DNA of 64,000 bases from Psychrobacillus sp. OK032. GTDB lineage: Bacteria > Bacillota > Bacilli > Bacillales_A > Planococcaceae. A program made the position numbers and the translations under genes. Each line of letters starts with the position of its first letter. Position 1 is the first letter of the stretch. The stretch lies in assembly GCF_900111345.1 (NCBI RefSeq), contig NZ_FOGY01000002.1, positions 186,001 through 250,000 of the forward strand, written 5' to 3'. This document shows positions 43,750 through 54,366 of this stretch, in pieces. A model generated the notes under the pieces. The model did no database searches. It worked only from the letters and a program-made list of their open reading frames with translations, and was not told the DNA's origin.

Positions 43750-44388
43750 TTATAAGTCATGGTCATCGGCTAAAGACAAGAAAGCACGTGTAATATTCGT
43801 TTTCGTAATTCTTCCAACGACCTCTAAACCATCTTTTCGTTCTTTCACTACTGGTAATGAATCAATCTGACGACTCATTAATTTATTTGCCACTTCAATA
43901 ATGGTATCTTCTTTCATACAATACGTAATATTCGGCATTCTCGTCATAATCATATGTACTGGCATTTTGTTTAAATCCTGATTTCCAATGCTCGTTCGTA
44001 AGAAATCTTTTCTAGAAAGTACACCAGACAATAGAGATTGTTTATCCACGACAAATAAAGATCCTACATCTTCTAAAAACATATGACATATAGCATCATA
44101 TACTGTCATGCTTTCTTCTACAACAACGGGAATAGATTGGAAGTCTTTTACTACCATCTGTGCGATATTATCTGAAATAGCTTGGCTTGTTTTTTTGCCG
44201 GAATAAAAATAACCAACACGCGGTCTGGCGTCTAAAAAACCAGCCATTGTTAAAATAGCAAGATCGGGGCGAAGCGTAGACCTAGTTAAGCTTAGTCGTT
44301 CTGCAATTTGCTCGCCTGTAATAGGGCCATTTCCTTTAACAATTTCCAAAATTTCATTTTGCCGTTTGTTGAGTTCGATTGGAATCAC
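43750..44388 (-). CDS. ccpN: gluconeogenesis repressor CcpN
   Basis: A 212-residue protein with an N-terminal winged helix (ELNKRQNEILEIVKG...TGEQIAERLSLTRSTLRPDL, residues 4-45) followed by two CBS domains (about 70-205), the CcpN/YqzB layout. In Bacillus it represses gapB and pckA during glycolytic growth. It is divergent to the glyQS T-box and co-directional with ppsR. Confidence 0.94.
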   Translation of the reverse strand: MIPIELNKRQNEILEIVKGNGPITGEQIAERLSLTRSTLRPDLAILTMAGFLDARPRVGYFYSGKKTSQAISDNIAQMVVKDFQSIPVVVEESMTVYDAICHMFLEDVGSLFVVDKQSLLSGVLSRKDFLRTSIGNQDLNKMPVHMIMTRMPNITYCMKEDTIIEVANKLMSRQIDSLPVVKERKDGLEVVGRITKTNITRAFLSLADDHDL

Positions 44389-44441
44389 CGCCTCAAATTG
44401 TTTGCTTAATACTAAATTATTATATACTACTTACTCCTTTA

Positions 44442-44470
44442 TTGCGAAGTAAACTGGCTCATGTTACAAT
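44442..44470 (+). promoter_or_regulatory. glyQS promoter
   Basis: TTGCGA (44,442-44,447), 17 bases, TACAAT (44,465-44,470), reading right into the T-box leader. Confidence 0.7.
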
Positions 44471-44476
44471 AACAAC

Positions 44477-44670
44477 AAATAATAAAGCGTTGAAGAGTAT
44501 TATAAGTACTGTAAATTTAGCGAGTGGTGATAGTGAAAGACCACAATACAGGAAACGGCAGCTCAGAGCTTATGCTTTTAAAGAGGATTGTATTTTTCAA
44601 TCAATCGGGGTGGAACCGCGGGTTAAAAACTCGTCCCCGGGCTAATTTAGCCCGGAGACGAGTTTTTTCT
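44477..44670 (+). ncRNA. T-box riboswitch (glycine, glyQS leader)
   Basis: The leader contains the T-box sequence GGGGTGGAACCGCGGG (44,607-44,622), whose UGGN element pairs with the free acceptor end of uncharged tRNA. It is followed by a strong terminator hairpin ACTCGTCCCCGGGC / GCCCGGAGACGAGT with T6 (44,629-44,668). The leader is short, consistent with glyQS-type T-boxes that lack stem II. Uncharged tRNA-Gly should favour the antiterminator and so glyQS transcription. The specifier codon was not assigned with certainty. Confidence 0.9.
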
Positions 44671-44686
44671 TTTTGAAAGCAATAAT

Positions 44687-44817
44687 CAATCACGACTCGA
44701 CGTGATTGCGCCCAGATTTTGAATTGAGCTTGCTCAATTAACTCCCTTCAAAATCTGTGGCATCCGCCGGAGGCTTTAACTTCATTCAGCTGGGGATTTC
44801 CCCCTATTGAATTGAAG
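44687..44817 (+). repeat. hairpin-rich intergenic repeat candidate
   Basis: Three successive hairpins: CAATCACG/CGTGATTG (44,687-44,708), CAGATTTTGAA/TTCAAAATCTG with an inner TTGAGC/GCTCAA (44,713-44,757), and CTTCATTCA...GGGG/CCCC...TTGAAG (44,780-44,817). Such blocks between genes recall interspersed repeats of Planococcaceae, but no second copy is in this window. It lies between the T-box terminator and glyQS and would be part of the glyQS mRNA. Confidence 0.45.
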
Positions 44818-44892
44818 AAATTATAGCATTATCCAGCACTTATAGAAGCAAGGGACTTCTGCTGAATTAAGTTAAAAAATGGAGGGTTTGTT

Positions 44893-46275
44893 ATGGAATT
44901 TTCAATGGAAACAGTAGTTAGCTTAGCAAAACAAAGAGGTTTTGTATTCCCAGGATCTGAAATTTATGGCGGACTTGCAAACACTTGGGATTACGGGCCA
45001 CTTGGTGTGGAATTAAAAAATAATATTAAAAAAGCTTGGTGGAAAAAATTCGTACAAGAATCCCCACACAACGTAGGATTGGATGCAGCCATTTTAATGA
45101 ATCCAAAAACATGGGTAGCATCTGGACATATCGGCAATTTTAATGATCCAATGATTGACTGTAAAAAATGTAAATCTCGTCATCGTGTGGACAAAATTAT
45201 CGAAGATGCACTTGATAAAAAAGGAATTGAAATGGTTATTGACGGCCTTTCATTTGAAAAAATGGCAGAAATCATGAAAGAGCATCATGTAGTATGCCCT
45301 TCTTGTGGAGAGTTTGACTATACAGATATTCGTCAGTTCAACTTAATGTTTAAAACATTCCAAGGGGTAACAGAATCATCTACAAACGAAATTTTCTTAC
45401 GACCTGAAACAGCTCAAGGTATTTTTGTAAACTACAAAAATGTTCAACGTTCTATGCGTAAAAAAATGCCATTTGGTATTGCGCAAGTAGGAAAAAGCTT
45501 CCGTAACGAAATTACTCCTGGTAACTTTACATTCCGTACAAGAGAATTCGAACAAATGGAATTAGAATTTTTCTGTAAACCAGGCGAAGATATGGAATGG
45601 TTTGAGTTCTGGCGTAACTACTGTAAAGATTGGTTACTGAACTTAGGCGTTGCAGAGGATAGTATTCGACTACGCGATCACTCAGAAGATGAACTATCCC
45701 ACTATTCTAATGCTACGACAGATATCGAATATAAATTCCCATTTGGTTGGGGAGAGCTATGGGGTATCGCTGATCGTACCGACTTTGACTTAAAACAACA
45801 TATGGAACATTCTGGAGAAGATTTTAACTATATCGATCCAATTACGAATGAACGTTATGTACCTTATTGCATCGAACCATCTCTTGGGGCGGATCGTGTA
45901 ACACTTGCATTCCTATGTGAAGCGTATGACGAAGAGCAACTAGAAGGTGACGATAAGCGTACTGTACTGCGTTTCCACCCAGCTCTAGCTCCAGTGAAAG
46001 CAGCAGTTTTACCTTTATCTAAAAAGTTATCAGAAGGTGCAACAGCTTTGTTCTCTGATTTAAGTAAACACTTTATGGTAGATTATGACGAATCTCAATC
46101 AATCGGTAAACGTTACCGCCGCCAAGACGAAATCGGAACACCATTCTGCATCACATACGATTTCGATTCAGAAACAGATGGCCAAGTAACAGTTCGCCAC
46201 CGTGATTCTATGGAACAAACAAGAATGCCAATTGCAGATGTGAAAGCATATATTGAAGAAAAATTACAATTTTAA
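44893..46275 (+). CDS. glyQS: glycyl-tRNA synthetase, single-chain (class II, dimeric type)
   Basis: A 460-residue GlyRS of the eukaryote/archaeal-like type, distinct from the alpha2-beta2 GlyQ/GlyS enzyme of Bacillus subtilis. Motifs include [21 protein letters not shown] (residues 18-38), a Cys pair region CKKCKSRH and [19 protein letters not shown], motif 2 [25 protein letters not shown] and motif 3 around [14 protein letters not shown]. The anticodon-binding domain is at the C-terminus. The start lies behind TGGAGGG. It is the only clear plus-strand gene of the window and is controlled by the T-box. Confidence 0.97.
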   Translation: MEFSMETVVSLAKQRGFVFPGSEIYGGLANTWDYGPLGVELKNNIKKAWWKKFVQESPHNVGLDAAILMNPKTWVASGHIGNFNDPMIDCKKCKSRHRVDKIIEDALDKKGIEMVIDGLSFEKMAEIMKEHHVVCPSCGEFDYTDIRQFNLMFKTFQGVTESSTNEIFLRPETAQGIFVNYKNVQRSMRKKMPFGIAQVGKSFRNEITPGNFTFRTREFEQMELEFFCKPGEDMEWFEFWRNYCKDWLLNLGVAEDSIRLRDHSEDELSHYSNATTDIEYKFPFGWGELWGIADRTDFDLKQHMEHSGEDFNYIDPITNERYVPYCIEPSLGADRVTLAFLCEAYDEEQLEGDDKRTVLRFHPALAPVKAAVLPLSKKLSEGATALFSDLSKHFMVDYDESQSIGKRYRRQDEIGTPFCITYDFDSETDGQVTVRHRDSMEQTRMPIADVKAYIEEKLQF

Positions 46276-46279
46276 TGTT

Positions 46280-46317
46280 AAAAAACCAAATTAGACATTG
46301 TCTGATTTGGTTTTTAA
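46280..46317 (+). terminator. rho-independent terminator after glyQS
   Basis: AAAAACCAAATTAGAC and GTCTGATTTGGTTTTT form a long hairpin with T5 on the plus strand, six bases after the stop. Confidence 0.8.
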
Positions 46318-46380
46318 AATTGGGGAGTGGAAGTTGATCGCGGCTATTGTTTGATTGTCGTTTGGTTATAATTTGGTAAC

Positions 46381-46462
46381 ATTTCTTTGCTGGGATAATA
46401 CAGATAAATACTCGGATAGCCGATTTATGTTCGGTTACCCCAAATAATTGCTCGGATAGCTC
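46381..46462. repeat. degenerate tandem repeat, about 20-bp period, four units
   Basis: Four consecutive blocks of 19-21 bases share the core NTCGGATAGCC: 46,381-46,401 (weak), 46,402-46,422, 46,423-46,441 and 46,442-46,462. It lies between the convergent glyQS and recO genes and their terminators. Confidence 0.5.
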
Positions 46463-46476
46463 AAGATTTCAACATA

Positions 46477-46524
46477 TAAAAAGATCCAAGTTCGAAGTTA
46501 TTCTTCTGAACTTGGATCTTTTAT
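46477..46524 (-). terminator. terminator overlapping the recO stop codon
   Basis: AAAAGATCCAAGTTC and GAACTTGGATCTTTT pair perfectly over 15 bp. The recO stop (46,498-46,500) lies in the loop, so the last codons of recO build one arm. T5 follows on the minus strand. Confidence 0.85.
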
Positions 46525-47280
46525 TGGATTAAAAAATTCTGGCGTCTTTTCCATTTGATCTAAAAATCCTTGGGACTTTAATCGAATTCCTACTTGTTCA
46601 TTATAAATGGTTCGTACAATTTTTTTGATAAAGCCCTTTGTTTCTTTTTTCAAAGTAAGCTTGCCAACTTGGCTTATCGGAACGGTATAAAAGGTACGGA
46701 TTAACTTTACTTGTGCCGGGGTAAGTCGTATTAAATATGGATCGACTGAAAAGCATCTGTGGCAAAGAAATCCGATTTGAGCAAATGAAAACGCAAATTC
46801 CCCGTCCGTTGCTCCGCAGTTGACACATTGATGCAACACCGGATAAATCCCAGCAATGGGTAGCATCTTCCATTCTACAAATAAACTAATTGCTTCTGGA
46901 TCATATTCCCCGGAAATGGCCTCCAGTGCTTCTTGCAAAATAGTAAACACATGTGGTTTCGGATATTCATCTTCTATTAACTTATCCACCAGCTCCATGA
47001 TGAAGCTAGCATATGCAGTAGTAAAAATATCCTCTCGAATGGAGCGCATCGAGTCAATAATTTCCCCTTGTTGTAAAGTTCCCATCCCTCTTCCTTGCTG
47101 AATTAAAAAAAACGCATAGGTGAATGGCTGGGATATAGAAGATAATCGGCTCGTTGGTTTTTTAGCACCACGAGCCATTGCCGCTCTTTTTCCTAATTCT
47201 CGTGAAAATATCGTAACAATTTTATCCGTTTCTCCGTAAGATGAAGTCCGCAAGACAATGCCTTCTACTTTTTGAAGCAA
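46498..47280 (-). CDS. recO: DNA repair protein RecO
   Basis: A 260-residue recombination mediator that helps load RecA on SSB-covered DNA. It has an N-terminal OB-fold (EGIVLRTSSYGETDKIVTIFSRELGK, residues 6-31) and a zinc-finger region CVNCG...CHRC near 145-170, then a helical C-terminus. Length is normal. The gene is in the conserved position downstream of era, but a 300-bp repeat-like element separates the two and the small yqzL gene found there in Bacillus is not seen. Confidence 0.95.
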   Translation of the reverse strand: MLQKVEGIVLRTSSYGETDKIVTIFSRELGKRAAMARGAKKPTSRLSSISQPFTYAFFLIQQGRGMGTLQQGEIIDSMRSIREDIFTTAYASFIMELVDKLIEDEYPKPHVFTILQEALEAISGEYDPEAISLFVEWKMLPIAGIYPVLHQCVNCGATDGEFAFSFAQIGFLCHRCFSVDPYLIRLTPAQVKLIRTFYTVPISQVGKLTLKKETKGFIKKIVRTIYNEQVGIRLKSQGFLDQMEKTPEFFNPIKDPSSEE

Positions 47281-47300
47281 AAGCCTTCCCTTCCTTCTTA

Positions 47301-47588
47301 GTGTCTAGCTCCAGCGCCTTGCTCCTGCGCACAGCTCGTCGCAGTTAAAACCATGTGCTCCTGCGCACAGCTCGTCGCATACAAAATCGCTTGTGGTGGC
47401 TGAGGAGCTGCCTCCTGGGCCCACACGATGCGGGTCATGTCTGCTTTACCACAGGATGTGGCGTACTTTGCAGACCTACCTCATCCCCATTTGCCTGTCG
47501 GAGGCCTGCAGGATGCAGGTCATACAGTTGTTGCGACACGATGTCGCGAACTTAGACTGTATTCTTTAACATAGGCGCTTCCGCTTTT
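47301..47588. repeat. GC-rich interspersed-type repeat between era and recO
   Basis: The block begins CTAGCTCCAGCGCC and ends GGCGCTTCCGCTTTT, so its termini are partly complementary, a pattern I recall from dispersed Bacillaceae repeats. Inside, a 23-bp segment is exactly repeated (47,321-47,343 and 47,357-47,379), and further blocks repeat the words GATGCGGGTCAT / GATGCAGGTCAT. It is far richer in GC than the flanking genes and has no reading frame with a ribosome site. Confidence 0.6.
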
Positions 47589-47594
47589 GATTTC

Positions 47595-48909
<1,315 letters not shown>

Positions 48910-48920
48910 CTAATTCACCT

Positions 48921-49295
48921 CTAAAATAATATTCCCGTCCATTTCGGGATAAATATGATTAAGCCAACGATTACCGTGCAAATGGCATACACGAGACAAG
49001 CACCTGCTGCTAGATCCTTTGCCTGTTTTGCAAGGGGATGTAACTCTGGTGATGCTAAATCCACCACACGTTCAATCGACGCATTTACTAATTCTATCAT
49101 GAACATCCCGCAAATTAACATTACAATGATTATCCATTCCCATTTGGACAATCCCGTTAATAAACTTGCCAATAAAACAACAACTGCTGCCAGTACATGA
49201 AAGCGGAAATTTTGCTCACTTTTAATTACAAGTATAATGCCTTGAAAGGCAAAAACGAAAGACTTAAAGAATTTACGAAAGTTCATGGCCTTCAC
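48921..49295 (-). CDS. dgkA: undecaprenol/diacylglycerol kinase
   Basis: A 124-residue membrane kinase with three transmembrane helices and the DgkA signature [13 protein letters not shown] near residues 67-79. In Gram-positive bacteria this family phosphorylates undecaprenol. It overlaps the end of ybeY. Two starts are possible: GTG at 49,295 or ATG at 49,286. Neither has a well-spaced ribosome site (AAGG lies only two bases before the ATG), which points to translational coupling with ybeY. Confidence 0.93.
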   Translation of the reverse strand: MKAMNFRKFFKSFVFAFQGIILVIKSEQNFRFHVLAAVVVLLASLLTGLSKWEWIIIVMLICGMFMIELVNASIERVVDLASPELHPLAKQAKDLAAGACLVYAICTVIVGLIIFIPKWTGILF

Positions 49296-49758
49296 GCTTT
49301 AAACCAAAAGCCTGTAAAATCGTTTCTTGTAAACCGAACATTTCTTTTTCTTCTTCTTCTGTACCGTGATCGTAACCAAGTAAATGTAAAAAACCATGTA
49401 CTGCTAAAAAACAAAGCTCTCGTTCAAAAGTATGTCCATAAGATGCCGCTTGTTCTGTTGTACGTTCGACAGAAATGATAATATCGCCAAGCAACGTAGG
49501 AATATCCGCATCCTTAATCTCTATTTCCCCTTCTCCCATTTCTTCCATAGCAAAAGAAATAACATCTGTTGGCATATCTTTTTGGCGATAAGTTTTATTA
49601 ATCTCTTGAATAGCCTCATTCGTTACAAATGTAACACTTACTTCACTTCCTTCTTTTACACCTAATTGCGTTGCAGCAGAAGTTAAAACTTTTTCAACAA
49701 GTGTAATTGTTTCTTCGGATAGTGTTTGTGTTTCGTCCATTAAATCTAGTTCTAGCAT
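49273..49758 (-). CDS. ybeY: endoribonuclease YbeY (16S rRNA maturation)
   Basis: A 161-residue zinc metalloprotein required for 16S rRNA 3' processing and ribosome quality control. The zinc motif is [11 protein letters not shown] near residues 118-128 (three His). [14 protein letters not shown] near 60 is also typical. I chose the ATG at 49,758 behind AGGGG; the longer frame to 49,776 overlaps that site. It lies between pgpH and dgkA. Confidence 0.96.
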   Translation of the reverse strand: MLELDLMDETQTLSEETITLVEKVLTSAATQLGVKEGSEVSVTFVTNEAIQEINKTYRQKDMPTDVISFAMEEMGEGEIEIKDADIPTLLGDIIISVERTTEQAASYGHTFERELCFLAVHGFLHLLGYDHGTEEEEKEMFGLQETILQAFGLKREGHELS

Positions 49759-49778
49759 ATTTTTAGCCCCTAACATCC

Positions 49779-51890
49779 TTATTTTGGGTATTCAATTCGG
49801 GAGTGAAATGTACCATTCATCGTTGTACAGAAACTTTCTTCCATTTTCTTTATTTCCTTTAACGATAGATCGCATTCGTCAAATTGACCATCTAGTAATT
49901 TTCCTTTTATAATTGATTGGATCAGATCCCTAATTTTTTCTGCATCTGGTTCTTTCATCGAACGGACAGCAGCTTCTACACTATCGGCAACCGAAATAAT
50001 AGCAATTTCTTTCGTTTGAGGTTTAGGTCCTGGATACCTATACTGTTCTTCTAGAATATCTTCTTTCATTTCTTTTGCTTTATAGTAAAAGAATTTGAGT
50101 AAGCTTGTTCCATGATGTTGCTCCGAAATATCAATTATTTCTTTTGGCATTTTATGTTTCCGTAATATTTCTGCGCCGTCACCGGCATGTGCAATTATAA
50201 TATCACGACTCGTTTCAGGTGGTAAATTATCATGTGGGTTGTACCCATTCACTTGATTTTCGATAAAAAAACCCGGTCGTTTCGTTTTTCCAATATCATG
50301 ATAATAACTTCCAACACGTGCTAGTAGCCCATTTGCACCAACCGCTTCACAAGCAGCATCCGCTAAGTTTGCGACCATTAAACTATGATGATACGTTCCA
50401 GGAGTTTCTGTTAATATTTTCTTCAATAATGGATGATTCGGATTGGATAGTTCGATTAACCGCATCGTCGACAAAATGCCAAACACGGATTCAAAAAATG
50501 GTAATATCCCAATCGTTAGAGCTCCAGATAGTATACCCGATAAAACGGCTACTCCAACATAAAATGATATATCTGTAAATTGATAAGTCGTTTTTGTCAT
50601 TAATAAATAAAATAATATAAATAATATGTTTACCACTGAAACAACAAAGCTTCCTCTAAATATTTGAGAATTATTATGTGTACGTTGCATCGCAAAAATA
50701 CCTGCTATACTCCCGAATAATATGTATAACGAAATTTCCATTTGAAATACATTGGTATAACCTTCTTGAAAAATTATACCCGCATAAGCAGCAACTACAA
50801 AACTAGTGATAAGTGCTGCACGTTCATTTACTAATAAGTAAACAAAAATGGAGACCAATGCAGTCGGAAATATAAATGCAATGACTACATCAAAATTATT
50901 TGCAACTGATTGCAACACTATCATGATTAAGACAGAAACGATTAGACTAAAAGCAACGACAACTAAGTTTTTGGAGTTAGTAATTGTTTTCTCTTTTTTA
51001 CGAAACGTTTGTGCAAATAGAATCCACATCGTAAGGATAACAAACAATCCAACACCTATAGGCGGCTTATAAGAAGTTTTATCCGTTAACATCCCAAGTA
51101 ATTCAATCTGCCTATAAACTTCTCGGTCTATTAGTTCTCCTTTTTGTACTAGTATTTGCCCTTGTAGAATTCGCGTCGGTTCAACACTTGCTTTTGCTTG
51201 CTCAATCCGTAACTCAGTTAACTCTTCATTTTCGATTTCTGTTGCTACAATTGAACCACGCGCTATATTGATAATAATATTCATATACTCCGCGGAAAAT
51301 CCAAGTGTACTTGTAACCTGGGCAGCAATTTTTTCACGCGCAGCTGGAACACTTTCCGTTCGTATTGGTTCACTTAATGCATTTTCTGTAATTGTAGCTA
51401 ATTTTTCTTTTGATTCACGCAAAACAGGAACTGATTGCTTCAATAAAATAGTTAACATTTCATCACTTAAAGGAATGATACTCGCATTTTCTGCTAAAAC
51501 GTCCATTTCATCTTTCAATTTCACAAGTGCTATAGCTGCATCTTCTTCATTTAATTCATCATTCGGATTTTTTTTCACTTCGAGCACGCTATCAAAAATA
51601 GAGCGGATAATTGCAGCCTGGTTATCAGCAGTTTCCTCCTGAAATTGATAGACTGGAAGAACCTCTGATGCTACTTTTTCTCTTTCTTCTTCCGTTTTGA
51701 CTGGGTCTTCCATTGTTTTAACAGAACGTATAGTGTCGGGTGAGAGCTGGAATCGTTCTATATCATATTTACTTTCTTTCACATTACCAATTAATAAAAA
51801 GAACATGCAAACCGCTGTTAAGAGAATGATAACGAAAGGGAGATACTTATTATTGCGCCATTCTCTCCATTTTAACAAAATGGTTTTCAC
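49779..51890 (-). CDS. pgpH: 7TM-HD cyclic di-AMP phosphodiesterase (PgpH/YqfF)
   Basis: A 703-residue membrane phosphodiesterase. An N-terminal helix and a long extracellular 7TMR-HDED domain (about 40-280) are followed by seven transmembrane helices and a cytoplasmic HD domain with [13 protein letters not shown] near 495 and YYHDIGKT near 525. Such enzymes hydrolyse c-di-AMP. The start is GTG after AAGGAG. The position between phoH and ybeY is conserved across Firmicutes. Confidence 0.95.
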   Translation of the reverse strand: MKTILLKWREWRNNKYLPFVIILLTAVCMFFLLIGNVKESKYDIERFQLSPDTIRSVKTMEDPVKTEEEREKVASEVLPVYQFQEETADNQAAIIRSIFDSVLEVKKNPNDELNEEDAAIALVKLKDEMDVLAENASIIPLSDEMLTILLKQSVPVLRESKEKLATITENALSEPIRTESVPAAREKIAAQVTSTLGFSAEYMNIIINIARGSIVATEIENEELTELRIEQAKASVEPTRILQGQILVQKGELIDREVYRQIELLGMLTDKTSYKPPIGVGLFVILTMWILFAQTFRKKEKTITNSKNLVVVAFSLIVSVLIMIVLQSVANNFDVVIAFIFPTALVSIFVYLLVNERAALITSFVVAAYAGIIFQEGYTNVFQMEISLYILFGSIAGIFAMQRTHNNSQIFRGSFVVSVVNILFILFYLLMTKTTYQFTDISFYVGVAVLSGILSGALTIGILPFFESVFGILSTMRLIELSNPNHPLLKKILTETPGTYHHSLMVANLADAACEAVGANGLLARVGSYYHDIGKTKRPGFFIENQVNGYNPHDNLPPETSRDIIIAHAGDGAEILRKHKMPKEIIDISEQHHGTSLLKFFYYKAKEMKEDILEEQYRYPGPKPQTKEIAIISVADSVEAAVRSMKEPDAEKIRDLIQSIIKGKLLDGQFDECDLSLKEIKKMEESFCTTMNGTFHSRIEYPK

Positions 51891-51967
51891 TCTAAACTCA
51901 GCTCCTTCACAGCTTGTCCTTATATTATACCTTAAAGTTAAAACTAGTCATTACTATTTCCTTAAAA

Positions 51968-52007
51968 TTAACAAAAGCAACAGTCAGCTAATAGACCGTT
52001 GCTTTTT
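51968..52007 (-). terminator. hairpin after phoH
   Basis: AAAAGCAACGGTC and GACTGTTGCTTTT pair on the minus strand with a short T tract. It lies between phoH and pgpH and may only attenuate transcription. Confidence 0.55.
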
Positions 52008-52014
52008 GGAAATG

Positions 52015-52974
52015 CTATGATTTTTGCTCGTCGTATGCTTGGATAATTTTAGCTACTAGTGGATGACGGACTACATCTCCCTGTTCTAAGTATTGAAAAT
52101 GAATACCAGAAACATGACCTAAAATTTTCTCGGCGACGATTAAACCAGATTCAGCACCTTTTGGTAAATCTATTTGCGTTTTATCTCCAGTGATTACCAT
52201 TTTTGAACCAAAACCAAGACGGGTTAAAAACATCTTCATTTGTGCTTTCGTTGTATTTTGCGCTTCGTCTAAAATAACAAAAGCATCGTCTAATGTGCGA
52301 CCGCGCATATATGCAAGCGGAGCAATTTCAATCGTACCACGTTCCATTAGCCGTTCCGTCTGTTCCGTTCCAAGCACATCGTGCAATGCATCATACAACG
52401 GACGTAAGTATGGATCTACCTTCTCTTTTAGGTCTCCAGGTAAGAAACCTAGACTCTCCCCCGCCTCCACGGCAGGACGCGTTAAAATGATTTTTTTCAC
52501 ATGTGCATTTTTTAATGCTTGGGTTGCCATAACGACTGCAAGGTATGTTTTACCTGTACCTGCTGGACCAATTCCAAATGTTAAATCCGAATGCCGAATT
52601 CCTTGTATATACTCTCTTTGCCCAATCGTTTTGGCACGTATTGCTTTTCCTTTAGTATTTCTTGCAATTTCTTCATCATACAAACTTGAAAAATATTCAA
52701 TTGTTCCATTCAAGCTCATCTCAACAGCAGAAGTGACATCCCTAAGGTTTATATTGATGCCTTTACGAATAACAGCAAGAAGTTGTACCATTAGTTTTTT
52801 CGCTTCTTCTACATTTTTCTCTTCGCCAACAATTTGAATTTGTTCGCCTCTTGTGATGAGTTGTACCTTTAGTTCCGCTTCAATAAGCTTTACATTTTTA
52901 TCTGATATTCCGAGAAGCATCACCGCTTCTGCAGGGTCCTGCAAGTTTATATCGAGTTGTTTTTGTTCGCTCAT
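52015..52974 (-). CDS. phoH: PhoH-family ATPase
   Basis: A 319-residue cytoplasmic ATPase with the Walker A motif GPAGTGKTYLA near 135-145, Walker B FVILDEAQN near 230 and GDKTQIDLP near 258. Its biochemical role is not settled; an RNA-related function (helicase/RNase partner) is often proposed. Its start overlaps the yqfD stop by four bases (ATGA), indicating coupling. Confidence 0.95.
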   Translation of the reverse strand: MSEQKQLDINLQDPAEAVMLLGISDKNVKLIEAELKVQLITRGEQIQIVGEEKNVEEAKKLMVQLLAVIRKGININLRDVTSAVEMSLNGTIEYFSSLYDEEIARNTKGKAIRAKTIGQREYIQGIRHSDLTFGIGPAGTGKTYLAVVMATQALKNAHVKKIILTRPAVEAGESLGFLPGDLKEKVDPYLRPLYDALHDVLGTEQTERLMERGTIEIAPLAYMRGRTLDDAFVILDEAQNTTKAQMKMFLTRLGFGSKMVITGDKTQIDLPKGAESGLIVAEKILGHVSGIHFQYLEQGDVVRHPLVAKIIQAYDEQKS

Positions 52975-54077
52975 GCTTCGTCTCCTTGGGGTATAACTTG
53001 TGGTATTGCAATATTTTCATTTACCAATAATAATACTTTCCCTTTTACTTTATCATTTTGTATAGATACCTGCAAAACTTTATCCTCTAATATTTGTGTC
53101 CCAGCAGGCAAATCATTGATTATCTTTTGAAATAGTAATGGACGTATTAATCGTTCCATCGATTTTTCACTTAACTCGTAAGTCTCTTCTATATTTTTTT
53201 GTACGTATCCAGCCACTACATAGTTTCTCAAGAAAGAAGGAAGAACGATTTCCCTCCAATATGGAACATTTGACTGTCCCTTTTTTTGAATAAGCAACTC
53301 TCTTTCATCTGGCCTTACAATGGATACTTTTTTAGGTAGTTCAAACTGGAGTTCAATCCAATAACTTGCATATACCTTTCCTTCCGCACTCGTAATAATT
53401 CGTTTATCTCCTTGTGTTACAAAACCATTTACGAGAGTATCTCCTTTTTTAACCGCTACATGTTTCTGTACAGCTCTTACTCCTTTTACCAATTCAAAAT
53501 CTGTAATAACACCACTTCTTTTAGCGATCAAATGGACTGGTGGTGCGTCTTTTATATCCCGTTCAGTTTTAATTGGTGCAAGCATTGGAGATACGATAAG
53601 CGTTGAACCTGACTGGGCAAAATGAACCCATGAATACTCTTTGTACTTCAACAAAATCTTTTGCCTTATCTCTTGTTCAGCTGGTAACGAAGAAGTAAGC
53701 ATTTTTTCTTTTATATTCATCGCTTTTAGTTCTTCATATAGCAAAATATTATTTTCAGGTGAATCCGATTCAATATGAATTGTCCAAATAAATTGCGCAA
53801 GTAAGATAGGTATTAAGAAAAAAAGAGCGACACCTATGAAAGAGTATGAATAAGGTGAAATTATTCCTTTTTTCGTTTCATCTACTAAGGCTACTTTTAT
53901 TTTCATCGCTTTCCTAACTTTTCGAAAAGCCTTTAAATCTTTCTTTTTTATCGAGAAATATAAGTAGTCATCGCTACTATACACACTGTATAAGTTAATA
54001 TTTAGTGCAAACAAACGTTGAAATAAGACATGTTGATCAGTAGTTATCGGTATTTGTACACGTATAAGGCTTGCCAT
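52971..54077 (-). CDS. yqfD: sporulation protein YqfD
   Basis: A 368-residue protein with one transmembrane helix near residues 88-105 and a large extracytoplasmic part, the YqfD/stage IV sporulation layout. In Bacillus it is expressed in the mother cell under sigma-E and needed for efficient sporulation. It shares a base with the stop of yqfC (TAATG) and overlaps phoH by four bases. Its presence supports an endospore-forming host. Confidence 0.9.
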   Translation of the reverse strand: MASLIRVQIPITTDQHVLFQRLFALNINLYSVYSSDDYLYFSIKKKDLKAFRKVRKAMKIKVALVDETKKGIISPYSYSFIGVALFFLIPILLAQFIWTIHIESDSPENNILLYEELKAMNIKEKMLTSSLPAEQEIRQKILLKYKEYSWVHFAQSGSTLIVSPMLAPIKTERDIKDAPPVHLIAKRSGVITDFELVKGVRAVQKHVAVKKGDTLVNGFVTQGDKRIITSAEGKVYASYWIELQFELPKKVSIVRPDERELLIQKKGQSNVPYWREIVLPSFLRNYVVAGYVQKNIEETYELSEKSMERLIRPLLFQKIINDLPAGTQILEDKVLQVSIQNDKVKGKVLLLVNENIAIPQVIPQGDEA

Positions 54078-54325
54078 TAAGTACGATCCTTCCTAGTTAT
54101 ATTAAAAAAGTTAAGCTTTTCTACTGTTAAATGTAAGCGTTCGGAAGATAGCGATTTAATCTGTAAGCTGTCTGCATTTATTTCCAGTAAATAATAATCA
54201 TACGAACATAATACGCTGTTTTCATTTAACTTAAGAAGAGTTATTTCGTAATCTAAAATAATATCACTAAAATTATCAATCATAATACTCGCATGGAGTG
54301 GAAATAACTGTTTTATAAAAAACAC
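54077..54325 (-). CDS. yqfC: YqfC-like small sporulation protein, start codon uncertain
   Basis: A 82-residue frame directly upstream of yqfD, as yqfC is in Bacillus, with a similar size and a pattern of short beta strands (DIILDYEITLLKLNENSVLCSYDYYLLEI). Sequence similarity to YqfC is weak, so position carries much of the call. The only early start is GTG at 54,325, which lies inside the 3' arm of the terminator 54,315-54,360 with GGGG immediately before it. The next ATG (codon 15) has no clear ribosome site. Transcription for sporulation must begin very near or within this hairpin. Confidence 0.75.
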   Translation of the reverse strand: MFFIKQLFPLHASIMIDNFSDIILDYEITLLKLNENSVLCSYDYYLLEINADSLQIKSLSSERLHLTVEKLNFFNITRKDRT

Positions 54326-54360
54326 CCCTTTACATGAATTTATGCATGTAAAGGGGTGTT
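54315..54360 (-). terminator. strong terminator between 54,367 gene and yqfC
   Basis: AACACCCCTTTACATG and CATGTAAAGGGGTGTT form a perfect 16-bp stem around eight bases. T6 follows on the minus strand. It separates the upstream floA operon from yqfC-yqfD-phoH. Confidence 0.85.
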
Positions 54361-54366
54361 CATGAG

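Noticed and set aside
46381-46462. CRISPR array
   Set aside because: The repeats are adjacent, degenerate and without spacers; no cas genes are in the window.
52190-52837. Long plus-strand frame (215 codons) opposite phoH
   Set aside because: It is the mirror of phoH codon structure, has no homology I recognise and no ribosome site; phoH is certain.
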